Part shown: positions 13,253 through 24,933 of the stretch, in pieces
Position numbering within the stretch: position 1 is the first letter of the stretch
How the letters are laid out: each line of letters starts with the position of its first letter
DNA from: Mesostigma viride
Lineage: Eukaryota > Streptophyta > Mesostigmatophyceae > Mesostigmatales > Mesostigmataceae
Assembly: GCA_009746045.1 (NCBI GenBank)
Contig: RPFO01000213.1
Span: 288,564 to 352,563 of the forward strand
DNA: 64,000 bases
Reading direction: 5' to 3'
Notes under the pieces: model-generated
Told to the model about the DNA's origin: nothing
Seen by the model: only the letters and a program-made list of their open reading frames with translations
The model's database searches: none
Position numbers and translations under genes: made by a program

Positions 13253-14659
13253 AGTGAGTGAGTGAGTGAGTGAGTGAGTGAGTGAGTGAGTGAGTGAGTG
13301 AGTGAGTGAGTGAGTGAGTGAGTGAGTGAGTGAGTGAGTGAGTGAGTGAGTGAGTGAGTGAGTGAGTGAGTGAGTGAGTGAGTGAGTGAGTGAGTGAGTG
13401 AGTGAGTGAGTGAGTGAGTGAGTGAGTGAGTGAGTGAGTGAGTGAGTGAGTGAGTGAGTGAGTGAGTGAGTGAGTGAGTGAGTGAGTGAGTGAGTGAGTG
13501 AGTGAGTGAGTGAGTGAGTGAGTGAGTGAGTGAGTGAGTGAGTGAGTGAGTGAGTGAGTGAGTGAGTGAGTGAGTGAGTGAGTGAGTGAGTGAGTGAGTG
13601 AGTGAGTGAGTGAGTGAGTGAGTGAGTGAGTGAGTGAGTGAGTGAGTGAGTGAGTGAGTGAGTGAGTGAGTGAGTGAGTGAGTGAGTGAGTGAGTGAGTG
13701 AGTGAGTGAGTGAGTGAGTGAGTGAGTGAGTGAGTGAGTGAGTGAGTGAGTGAGTGAGTGAGTGAGTGAGTGAGTGAGTGAGTGAGTGAGTGAGTGAGTG
13801 AGTGAGTGAGTGAGTGAGTGAGTGAGTGAGTGAGTGAGTGAGTGAGTGAGTGAGTGAGTGAGTGAGTGAGTGAGTGAGTGAGTGAGTGAGTGATCGAGTG
13901 AGTGAGTGAGTGAGTGAGTGAGTGAGTGAGTGAGTGAGTGAGTGAGTGAGTGAGTGAGTGAGTGAGTGAGTGAGTGAGTGAGTGAGTGAGTGAGTGAGTG
14001 AGTGAGTGAGTGAGTGAGTGAGTGAGTGAGTGAGTGAGTGAGTGAGTGAGTGAGTGAGTGAGTGAGTGAGTGAGTGAGTGAGTGAGTGAGTGAGTGAGTG
14101 AGTGAGTGAGTGAGTGAGTGAGTGAGTGAGTGAGTGAGTGAGTGAGTGAGTGAGTGAGTGAGTGAGTGAGTGAGTGAGTGAGTGAGTGAGTGAGTGAGTG
14201 AGTGAGTGAGTGAGTGAGTGAGTGAGTGAGTGAGTGAGTGAGTGAGTGAGTGAGTGAGTGAGTGAGTGAGTGAGTGAGTGAGTGAGTGAGTGAGTGAGTG
14301 AGTGAGTGAGTGAGTGAGTGAGTGAGTGAGTGAGTGAGTGAGTGAGTGAGTGAGTGAGTGAGTGAGTGAGTGAGTGAGTGAGTGAGTGAGTGAGTGAGTG
14401 AGTGAGTGAGTGAGTGAGTGAGTGAGTGAGTGAGTGAGTGAGTGAGTGAGTGAGTGAGTGAGTGAGTGAGTGAGTGAGTGAGTGAGTGAGTGAGTGAGTG
14501 AGTGAGTGAGTGAGTGAGTGAGTGAGTGAGTGAGTGAGTGAGTGAGTGAGTGAGTGAGTGAGTGAGTGAGTGAGTGAGTGAGTGAGTGAGTGAGTGAGTG
14601 AGTGAGTGAGTGAGTGAGTGAGTGATCGAGTGAGTGAGTGAGTGAGTGAGTGAGTGAGT
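13253..14659. repeat. (GTGA)n array, about 1.4 kb
   Basis: About 350 copies of the tetranucleotide. Only two interruptions were seen, both tgatcgag, at 13891 and 14623 (732 bp apart). Open frames through it on the minus strand encode Thr-His-Ser-Leu repeats; these are by-products of a 4-base period lacking stops and are not called as genes. Confidence 0.97.
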
Positions 14660-17137
<2,478 letters not shown>

Positions 17138-17138
17138 G

Positions 17139-17234
<96 letters not shown>

Positions 17235-17351
17235 TGAGTGGTGGGTGGGTGGGTGGGTGGGTGGGTGGGTGGGTGGTGGGTGGGTGGGTGGGTGGGTGGG
17301 TGGGTGGGTGGGTGGGTGGGTGGGTGGGTGGGTGGGTGGGTGGGTGGGTGG
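17138..17351. repeat. (GTGC)n then (GTGG)n array
   Basis: Pure GTGC to about 17234, one GTGA, then GTGG up to the left LTR of copia element 1. The transition GTGC-GTGA-GTGGTGGG is the same as on the right side of the family 2 element at 26940-27030. Confidence 0.95.
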
Positions 17352-17833
17352 AGTTGGTTGGAGACCCATCTAGGGTCCACATGGGTCCTCAGAGATAGAG
17401 GATCTTGTACAGATTACTACAATATACTTTATTGTAGTATTGGGCCAATGGCTGTACTTCACTAGTACTCGCCAATGGGATAACGCCACGTAGAATATGT
17501 GGGCGTCTCCCAGGCCTCCACGTCACCGGCTGGTCAAGGGCCGGTGTAGTACTGTCAATAGGACTGAGCCGACTATCGGCCTATTATGTATGCGCATCTG
17601 CCTTGGTACCTCCTAGAGGATTCTAGAAGTATCTAACACGCGGCATGCACTGAACTACACGGAATGCATGTCCACGTAGGATATTCAGCAAGACTGATGA
17701 AGGTGCCAAGCGCAATAGAATATATGCGCAACGAAGACGAATTATGCAGCAACGACAATAACGTATGAGAACAATAAACACAACGTTCATTTCATGCTTT
17801 CTGATTTACATCGCATTCCATTTATTTGCAACT
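17352..17833 (+). repeat. Left LTR of copia element 1
   Basis: 482 bp, matching 23325-23806 over its whole length as far as I can see. An acaataaacac string near its 3' end may act as polyadenylation signal. The gag ATG (17847) lies only 14 bases downstream, leaving very little room for a primer-binding site. Confidence 0.95.
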
Positions 17834-17846
17834 TGTATTCATTGCA

Positions 17847-19088
17847 ATGTCTTCGGACGACAATCTTTCAGAGCAGAGGTCTGGCCCTGGTGAGCACGGA
17901 CCGGCTCAATTTTCTGTCGACCCTGGCCCAGGCGAGCACAGGGATGACAATAAGAATATGTCCGACCAGCCCCGGGAGGAGGGCTGCGGGCAGGGAAGTA
18001 CTAGTAGTGACAACCAGCGTGCGCGTGATAAGGTGCTTCGGCGGGAGACCTTGCTTCAAGAGGCGAAGCTGCTGTCGGCAATCAAGAAATGGGTTCCAGC
18101 CCCGCTGGTGCCTGGTGCTATTCAAGCAGACCGGGATCGCTTTGTAAGCTCTCTTGGGCCGTTTTTCCGCAGGCTCGCGGGCAACCGAGACATCATTCCG
18201 GACTGGCTGGAGTTTCTTCGTGGAACCCCGCTGGGAGACCGCGAGAAAAACCACCCAGAGTGGATTTCGCTGCTGGATAGAGCACAGCGTCTGCGGTGGT
18301 CGCCGTTCGAGTTTCTGCGCCGAGCGAGGGAGACTTTTCTTCGTTCTATCACTGCCAAAACCTGCGACGAGATCGAGGAATTTGTAGATGCAAAGCCGAA
18401 GCCCGGGCAGACCATCATCGAGCACCTCAACTCTTACTACGACATGCTGGAGAAGCAGGGGCTCCGGTGGCCTGACGAGGCGGTGAATCTCCGATGGATC
18501 CAAAACTGTGCTCTGTCCGAATCCGAGAAGCGGAATTTGGTCGCCAACTGCCGCGGTTACCTGTGCGACACTCACCGATGCAGAGCTCACCTCAAGGAGC
18601 TCCTGACGAATCAAACCCGTGTTTCCAGAGAAGGAGGTGCCGCGGAGGTGCCTCGTGTCGCCATGGTGATGGAGCAGCAACGGGAAATCTTCTGCTACAA
18701 CTGCGGGCAGCCCGGGCACACACGCCGCGCATGTAAGGGTAAGGTTGTCGCTAATTCTGAGTCCTTCCCTCCCTGCACTTTCTGTAATAGGACTAACCAT
18801 CTGGCTAAGGATTGCTACTTTCGCAAGTGCAAGTCTTGTGGCAATTCTGGACATGATGCGTCTGCCTGCAGGAGCAAGGCGGGCGCTGGACCCAAGGATA
18901 CCCAGATGGAGGTCCTCAAGCTGCTGCAGCAGATCTCCCAAGCCGTCAAGAGCGGTGCCCTTCGTGGTGGCGACGCTTCTCAGCCGCGTGGTGGTGACGC
19001 TTCCCAGCCGCGTGGTGGTGATGCTTCTCAGCCGCGGGGTGGCAATACCTCTCGTGGCCGCAAGAGGAAGCAGCAGCAGAAAAACTAG
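17847..19088 (+). CDS. gag: Gag protein of copia element 1
   Basis: I choose the ATG at 17847 because it is the first inside the element's transcribed body; the frame also has an upstream start in the LTR. The product is about 413 residues. The central part (nt about 18140-18640) resembles the alpha-helical copia-type gag, with WPDEAVNLRWIQNC aligning to a matching stretch in element 2. Three CCHC knuckles follow at about 18693-18880: CYNCGQPGHTRRAC, CTFCNRTNHLAKDC and CKSCGNSGHDASAC. The C-terminus has short repeats of a GGDASQPR unit and a basic tail. The protein should package the RNA genome in virus-like particles. Its stop (TAG at 19086-19088) is preceded by GAAAAAC, and the pol frame overlaps its end by about 64 bases in the -1 frame. 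Confidence 0.92.
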   Translation: MSSDDNLSEQRSGPGEHGPAQFSVDPGPGEHRDDNKNMSDQPREEGCGQGSTSSDNQRARDKVLRRETLLQEAKLLSAIKKWVPAPLVPGAIQADRDRFVSSLGPFFRRLAGNRDIIPDWLEFLRGTPLGDREKNHPEWISLLDRAQRLRWSPFEFLRRARETFLRSITAKTCDEIEEFVDAKPKPGQTIIEHLNSYYDMLEKQGLRWPDEAVNLRWIQNCALSESEKRNLVANCRGYLCDTHRCRAHLKELLTNQTRVSREGGAAEVPRVAMVMEQQREIFCYNCGQPGHTRRACKGKVVANSESFPPCTFCNRTNHLAKDCYFRKCKSCGNSGHDASACRSKAGAGPKDTQMEVLKLLQQISQAVKSGALRGGDASQPRGGDASQPRGGDASQPRGGNTSRGRKRKQQQKN

Positions 19089-22000
19089 ATGATCCTCTCT
19101 GTTTATATAACCCCTACAGCGTCCTTATGGATGCTGATGAGAGTGGACTCATGGCAGATGAGGCCTGCCAGGTGGTAGGGGCTCCAGCAGTAACCCCTAC
19201 TGACCGTAAAGCTGCCCCAGTGAGCAGCAGTAAAAGTGCCCCTGTTTGTGGCATTCCTATCCATGCCTGGAATAAAAAGAGTACCCCAGAGGGAACTCTT
19301 CCTGTAAATAATACATGTGGATCTGCTCCTGGTTGTAGACAGATGCCACATGGTGTTGCCCAGGTGAGCAACGTATCTGTGAACAATACATGTGGTGCAG
19401 CTCCTGTTTGTAGCCAAGCACCCATTGATATTGTTAACAGTCAAGCTCCTCAGAGCAATAATCCTTGTTATATTGATAATAAAAACTTGGACTCTTGCTC
19501 TGCCAGGAACGTGGATGCCCGTCCATGTCCTGAAGAGCCTGAGCCTAATGATTGTATTAATCTTAGGACTCTGGCTAAGAGTTTGCATGATGCCTGTGGC
19601 CATGGAAACAATGCCATTAGGCTTGTTCAAGCCATTAATAACAAGGCTCTCTGGCAGGCTTATCAAGATGTCAGAGAACATTGTGTGTGCCAATTGTGTG
19701 CTAACAAGCCTTCCAAACGTCATGCAAAGCATCCTGCAGATGGTAGGGGTAATCTACAAGCTGATATCCTCTACTTCACCAATTACAGGCAATTGCCTTA
19801 CTTGGTGGCTGTGGATGAATGGTCAGGCTACATTGGAATTGAACCTATGGCAGCAGGGGATGAGAATACTCTCCATGCCGCAGTTCTTGTTATTCTGCAG
19901 AAGTTTGCAGTTATTCATAAGCTGCAGATGGACTTGCAGTTTAACTGCCTGACCAAATACTCTGATCTGCCTTTCCTAAGGATTGTGGGTCGTGAAGATC
20001 ACCAAGCCCAAGGCAAGGTTGACAGATATATACAGGAGCTTAAGAAGTTGGTAATATCCGGGGACTATCCTGAGATGTTTAAACCAACTTTTGCTGTCAG
20101 GTGTTTGGGTGCTGCAAAAGTGGAAAACACCATGAACAACCGTTTTCATACTATCAAGGTGCGTGGTGTTCCACGGCTGGTCTCACCTCGTGGACTAGCA
20201 GGTGGCCTCTACCCTGATGACATCATGCAGGCATGGAGTAAGCAGAGGTGGGCACAGTATGCTCATCTCTGTGAAAAGGATAAACAGAGAGGAGAATCAT
20301 TAAAATTTGAGGTGGGAGACCAGGTGATCTTCCACAAAGAAAATGCTCCTGGTAAACGTGGTTATTGGCAGGGTCCAGGGACCATAACCTCAGTTGACCT
20401 GGAGATGAAAACTGCTGATGTGGTCTGGAATGGGACCACTTATCATCTGGCTTGGAATAGATTGAAGAGAGATCCAATGAACGTTCAAGAAAATCCCCTG
20501 GAAATTATGGCCCCTGAAGAGGCACTTGGATCTCCCAATCTTTCCTGTCCACCTTTGGCCAGTGAACAGGCTGGACTCCAACTACCAGAAAGGGCGGCCT
20601 CCCATCAACTGGAGCCTACTACTCAGCAAGCTCAGCCTAAGACATTGACTGGGATATCACAGGATGATATGGATGAAGCTGACTTGTTGGATAATAGGGT
20701 GTCTGATCAGCACCGGAAGCTCCGGCCGTTGGAACATGGGCTTGAGACCCCTGGGCAGGTGGATAACATATTTCAGTCTGAACAGCCAAAGCTTGGATCC
20801 AATTACCCTGGTAATAAGCCATTGCCCTTGGAGACTGATGGGATTCCAGCCCAAGGAAGACAAGCTGAGGAGGGGTTGTCCAGGTTGAACACTCAGCTCG
20901 GCAAGAGAGGCAATCCTCAAGAGCTTCGGGATATTGTAAAGAAGCTCAAGCCCTCACTAAAGATTGCCAAAATAACTTCTCTTCTAGAGAAGGGCATGGA
21001 CCTTGATGGCTTTGATGTGGATACCAAAGCAGAGGTCTCTGTCACCTCGCCCTTTAATGCTTTGCTGGATAAGTATTCCCTTGAACCCAGTCCATGGACT
21101 ATTGTCCAAGACTTTGCGGGTAACACTGATCATCAAGTTCTTGGGAATATCACTATCCCATTCTTGGGTGAGTCTTTGACACTTTGTGTTGTTGATGGCT
21201 ATAAGGGACCCACTCTCATTGGCCAGCCATTCTTGGTGACTCCCGGTGTTACCATTGTTGATGGCCCCAATAACACAAAGAGTCTCCTAAAAACCCATTG
21301 TGACCCAATTCCTCTGGAATCATTCAGATGTCTCTTGCCTCTTGAAATGTTCCAGAAGGCAAATTGGAAGACCGCCTGTGTCGGTTCAATAAAAGGAGCA
21401 GAATGGGGAAGGGATATACCCCCAGCTTCTGAGCTGGTAGAACCCGCCCAGCTCAGTGTGACTTCTCTTGGTCTCACAAAAAGGTCATTTGCTGCTCATA
21501 GCCCCATGTCCTTTGATGATGTAGACCTGGATTGTCACACTTTCGCTGGCCTTGAGGCCTGGCGAGTAGCATTGGCGCGTGCGCTCCAGGAGTGGCAAAC
21601 GCTGGATGTTTTTGAAGGCATTTCAGAACCTCCACCCAATGCTCAAATGCTTCAGTTGCGTTTTGTATGCAAGATGAAGAGCAAGCTTGGTGAGCCTCCC
21701 ATACCAAACGCACGTCCAGTCGTGACCCAGTTCCATGGTACTACAGACTTTGATAAGGAGGAGCTGTACACTCCTGGCCTGTCACATCCTGTTCTCAGGC
21801 TTATTCTTAGTCTGTACCTTGGTGCTTTGGACTATGGCTTGGATTATGGAGCAGAAATTGATGACTTCACCAGGGCCTTTTTGCATGGTGATCCTCAGGT
21901 GGCCAGAGCCACTTGGCAAGCTCAAAGACCCTGTTGTGTTAAGACCCCAGCATGCTGGATAGCTGAAGTAGGTCATCCCTACATGCAGCCTAAAGTGGGC

Positions 22001-23056
22001 TGGGAAGGACTGGTCAGCAGTCCAGTCATCTGGTATGAAACCATTGCTCCTGCCATCCAGGAGAGATGTCAGATGCAACAATCTCATCTTGCTTATTGTC
22101 TCTTTGTGGGGCAATCCAAAGGACAACCCACCTGGGCTACCTTACATGGAGATGATATGCAACGCATTGGTCCCAAGGGATGGTTGAATGAGACCTATAA
22201 AAGGCTCAATGACAAGTCCCCTATTGGTACCAGAGCATGGTTTAGTAAAAACAGCCAGGTACCTTACTGTGGCATTGGCTGTACCCTTTTCCAGGATGAC
22301 AAAGGATGGCATCTTAAGCTGCAATCGGCGAAGGGGTATAAAGAAAAAGTAATAACTCAGTTGCCCAAGAGAGTAACTGAGGAGAATGCCCCTACGGTTA
22401 AAGGTCAACTGGGTTGGCTGGCTGCCACAACTAACCCTGACCTGGCAGTACAGAGTAGGATGCCAGACTCTGTTGTTGTAGGAGAAGGAAGGAGGCGCCT
22501 GGAGAGCTGCCTCAATGAATCTCCTGACTTGGTGTTGTCCGGTGTAGACTGGCATGGGCGCATCATCATAGACGCCTACACAGATGCTAGCCAAGAGTCT
22601 AGATCTGCCAACAAGATTGGTGCCAGAGCCGGATGCCTGATCACCATCAGGAATGAAGGCAAACAGCCCTCGTTGGTATACTGGTCCAGTAACCTTCAGA
22701 GGAGGCGGTTTGCTGGCATTGACACCGCTGAGTGCAGGGCATACGCCATGTGCATTCGCGATGCCATATACATAAGAGAGCTACTCTTATGGTGTCTGAG
22801 TCAGATAAGACCTCAACCCGTGATTGATGTCAGGGTTTATTGTGATAATAAGCCCGTGGTCTCTTTTATCAAGAATGAGAGGGCCACTACTACTGACTTG
22901 GACTACCTTGTGGCAAAGGAGTTGTCCAGCCACTGTATAACCATACATCTGCCAGGACACTCAAATCCTGCTGATGCTATGACCAAGCTTCCACGACTGG
23001 CCCTTAATGGGTACCAGTTGCTGCGGTCCATGATGGCTGGGAAACCCTTGTCATGA
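19022..23056 (+). CDS. pol: Pol polyprotein of copia element 1: integrase, retropepsin-like, RT, RNase H
   Basis: The frame opens at 19022, overlapping gag; the first ATG is at 19127 (1309 codons). From that ATG, an HHCC-like integrase N-terminus lies at about residues 153-190 (HDACGH then CVCQLC). The integrase core is at about 210-310; its third acidic residue appears as Asp in QGKVDRYIQ. A chromatin-tether-like C-terminal region follows. A retropepsin-like segment lies at about 630-705 (VDTKAEVS then TLIGQPFL). RT is at about 840-1060 with DDFTRAFLHGD and LHGDD in place of YVDD. RNase H is at about 1147-1290 (DAYTDAS, AECRAY, YCDNKP, HSNPADAMTK). The last motif is diagnostic of Ty1/copia. 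Retropepsin is normally upstream of integrase in this superfamily, so the order here is unusual. Confidence 0.9.
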   Translation, partial: CFSAAGWQYLSWPQEEAAAEKLDDPLCLYNPYSVLMDADESGLMADEACQVVGAPAVTPTDRKAAPVSSSKSAPVCGIPIHAWNKKSTPEGTLPVNNTCGSAPGCRQMPHGVAQVSNVSVNNTCGAAPVCSQAPIDIVNSQAPQSNNPCYIDNKNLDSCSARNVDARPCPEEPEPNDCINLRTLAKSLHDACGHGNNAIRLVQAINNKALWQAYQDVREHCVCQLCANKPSKRHAKHPADGRGNLQADILYFTNYRQLPYLVAVDEWSGYIGIEPMAAGDENTLHAAVLVILQKFAVIHKLQMDLQFNCLTKYSDLPFLRIVGREDHQAQGKVDRYIQELKKLVISGDYPEMFKPTFAVRCLGAAKVENTMNNRFHTIKVRGVPRLVSPRGLAGGLYPDDIMQAWSKQRWAQYAHLCEKDKQRGESLKFEVGDQVIFHKENAPGKRGYWQGPGTITSVDLEMKTADVVWNGTTYHLAWNRLKRDPMNVQENPLEIMAPEEALGSPNLSCPPLASEQAGLQLPERAASHQLEPTTQQAQPKTLTGISQDDMDEADLLDNRVSDQHRKLRPLEHGLETPGQVDNIFQSEQPKLGSNYPGNKPLPLETDGIPAQGRQAEEGLSRLNTQLGKRGNPQELRDIVKKLKPSLKIAKITSLLEKGMDLDGFDVDTKAEVSVTSPFNALLDKYSLEPSPWTIVQDFAGNTDHQVLGNITIPFLGESLTLCVVDGYKGPTLIGQPFLVTPGVTIVDGPNNTKSLLKTHCDPIPLESFRCLLPLEMFQKANWKTACVGSIKGAEWGRDIPPASELVEPAQLSVTSLGLTKRSFAAHSPMSFDDVDLDCHTFAGLEAWRVALARALQEWQTLDVFEGISEPPPNAQMLQLRFVCKMKSKLGEPPIPNARPVVTQFHGTTDFDKEELYTPGLSHPVLRLILSLYLGALDYGLDYGAEIDDFTRAFLHGDPQVARATWQAQRPCCVKTPACWIAEVGHPYMQPKVGWEGLVSSPVIWYETIAPAIQERCQMQQSHLAYCLFVGQSKGQPTWATLHGDDMQRIGPKGWLNETYKRLNDKSPIGTRAWFSKNSQVPYCGIGCTLFQDDKGWHLKLQSAKGYKEKVITQLPKRVTEENAPTVKGQLGWLAATTNPDLAVQSRMPDSVVVGEGRRRLESCLNESPDLVLSGVDWHGRIIIDAYTDASQESRSANKIGARAGCLITIRNEGKQPSLVYWSSNLQRRRFAGIDTAECRAYAMCIRDAIYIRELLLWCLSQIRPQPVIDVRVYCDNKPVVSFIKNERATTTDLDYLVAKELSSHCITIHLPGHSNPADAMTKLPRLALNGYQLLRSMMAGKPLS

Positions 23057-23324
23057 GGAGTAATCTGGGAGCCTGAGCCTAATGCTCCTCCTGTAGGTTT
23101 TTATCCCCCTGGAGGTTTTGTCCTCTCTGGAGAAGAGGTTTTCCTTCAGATTTGGGTTTTCCCTACAGCAGGTTACACCAACCATGCAATGATGAGATGC
23201 AAACTCCATAAGACCCAAGTGAGTCCCCATTGCCCACATATGTGAAAGTGAACTGGCCAGGTGCGGCCGAACATCAATGAATACATCTAAGCCTTATCAC
23301 TTTCACAAGGGAAAGAATGGCTGG
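23057..23324 (+). other. 3' untranslated region of copia element 1
   Basis: Non-coding stretch between the pol stop and the right LTR, ending in a purine-rich tract that probably primes plus-strand synthesis. Confidence 0.7.
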
Positions 23325-23806
23325 AGTTGGTTGGAGACCCATCTAGGGTCCACATGGGTCCTCAGAGATAGAGGATCTTGTACAGATTACTACAATATAC
23401 TTTATTGTAGTATTGGGCCAATGGCTGTACTTCACTAGTACTCGCCAATGGGATAACGCCACGTAGAATATGTGGGCGTCTCCCAGGCCTCCACGTCACC
23501 GGCTGGTCAAGGGCCGGTGTAGTACTGTCAATAGGACTGAGCCGACTATCGGCCTATTATGTATGCGCATCTGCCTTGGTACCTCCTAGAGGATTCTAGA
23601 AGTATCTAACACGCGGCATGCACTGAACTACACGGAATGCATGTCCACGTAGGATATTCAGCAAGACTGATGAAGGTGCCAAGCGCAATAGAATATATGC
23701 GCAACGAAGACGAATTATGCAGCAACGACAATAACGTATGAGAACAATAAACACAACGTTCATTTCATGCTTTCTGATTTACATCGCATTCCATTTATTT
23801 GCAACT
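23325..23806 (+). repeat. Right LTR of copia element 1
   Basis: 482 bp, matches the left LTR. It is followed by the GGTGG target duplication and a short remainder of the GTGG array. Confidence 0.95.
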
Positions 23807-23811
23807 GGTGG

Positions 23812-24136
23812 GTGGAGTTAGAATATTGCGGCGTCAATATTCTGATCACTCTTGAAGGAATAGTGCCGGGTGCCAGAGCCTAGAGAGCGCAGGGCTAATT
23901 GCGCGGCCCAGGGGCCGGAGGCGTAATTAGGCTTATTTACGGAGGCCAGGGGGCCGGCGTAATTAGTCTGCGGAGGCTGGGAATTCGTGAGTGCGCGGGC
24001 TGGCAGTGGGCTAGCGGCGAGCGAACGATCCTCTTCCCGCGTGTCAAATTTATGTTAAGCAGTTAGCCGGGCTAATTGCTTAACATAAATGCAAGCAGGG
24101 GCAGATGGGCGAATGCTCAAGACTACCCTCTCACCG
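23812..24136. other. Unique stretch with a 43-bp hairpin
   Basis: No gene. 24048-24061 and 24077-24090 are perfect 14-bp arms (atttatgttaagca and complement), with a further TTAGCC/GGCTAA inner stem. Repeated gtaattag and ggccagggggccgg words lie upstream. The function of the hairpin is unknown. Confidence 0.75.

Positions 24137-24933
<797 letters not shown>

Larger units (their letters stand above)
17352..23806 (+). mobile_element. Copia-like LTR retrotransposon, element 1 (complete)
   Basis: Two 482-bp LTRs, apparently identical, begin AGTTG and end CAACT, so the termini are 5-bp inverted repeats and not TG..CA. The flanks carry a 5-bp duplication GGTGG (17347-17351 and 23807-23811). A purine-rich tract ends just before the right LTR (aagggaaagaatgg). 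The region after the left LTR (tgtattcattgc) is not an obvious tRNA-Met primer site. It encodes gag and a pol in which integrase precedes a retropepsin-like segment, RT and RNase H. RNase H and the RT style place it in Ty1/copia. It is inserted inside a GTGG array. Identical LTRs and intact ORFs indicate a recent, potentially active insertion. Confidence 0.95.

Noticed and set aside
17868-18941. 357-codon minus-strand frame opposite gag of element 1
   Set aside because: The plus strand has three zinc knuckles and a typical gag layout; the minus frame is a shadow.
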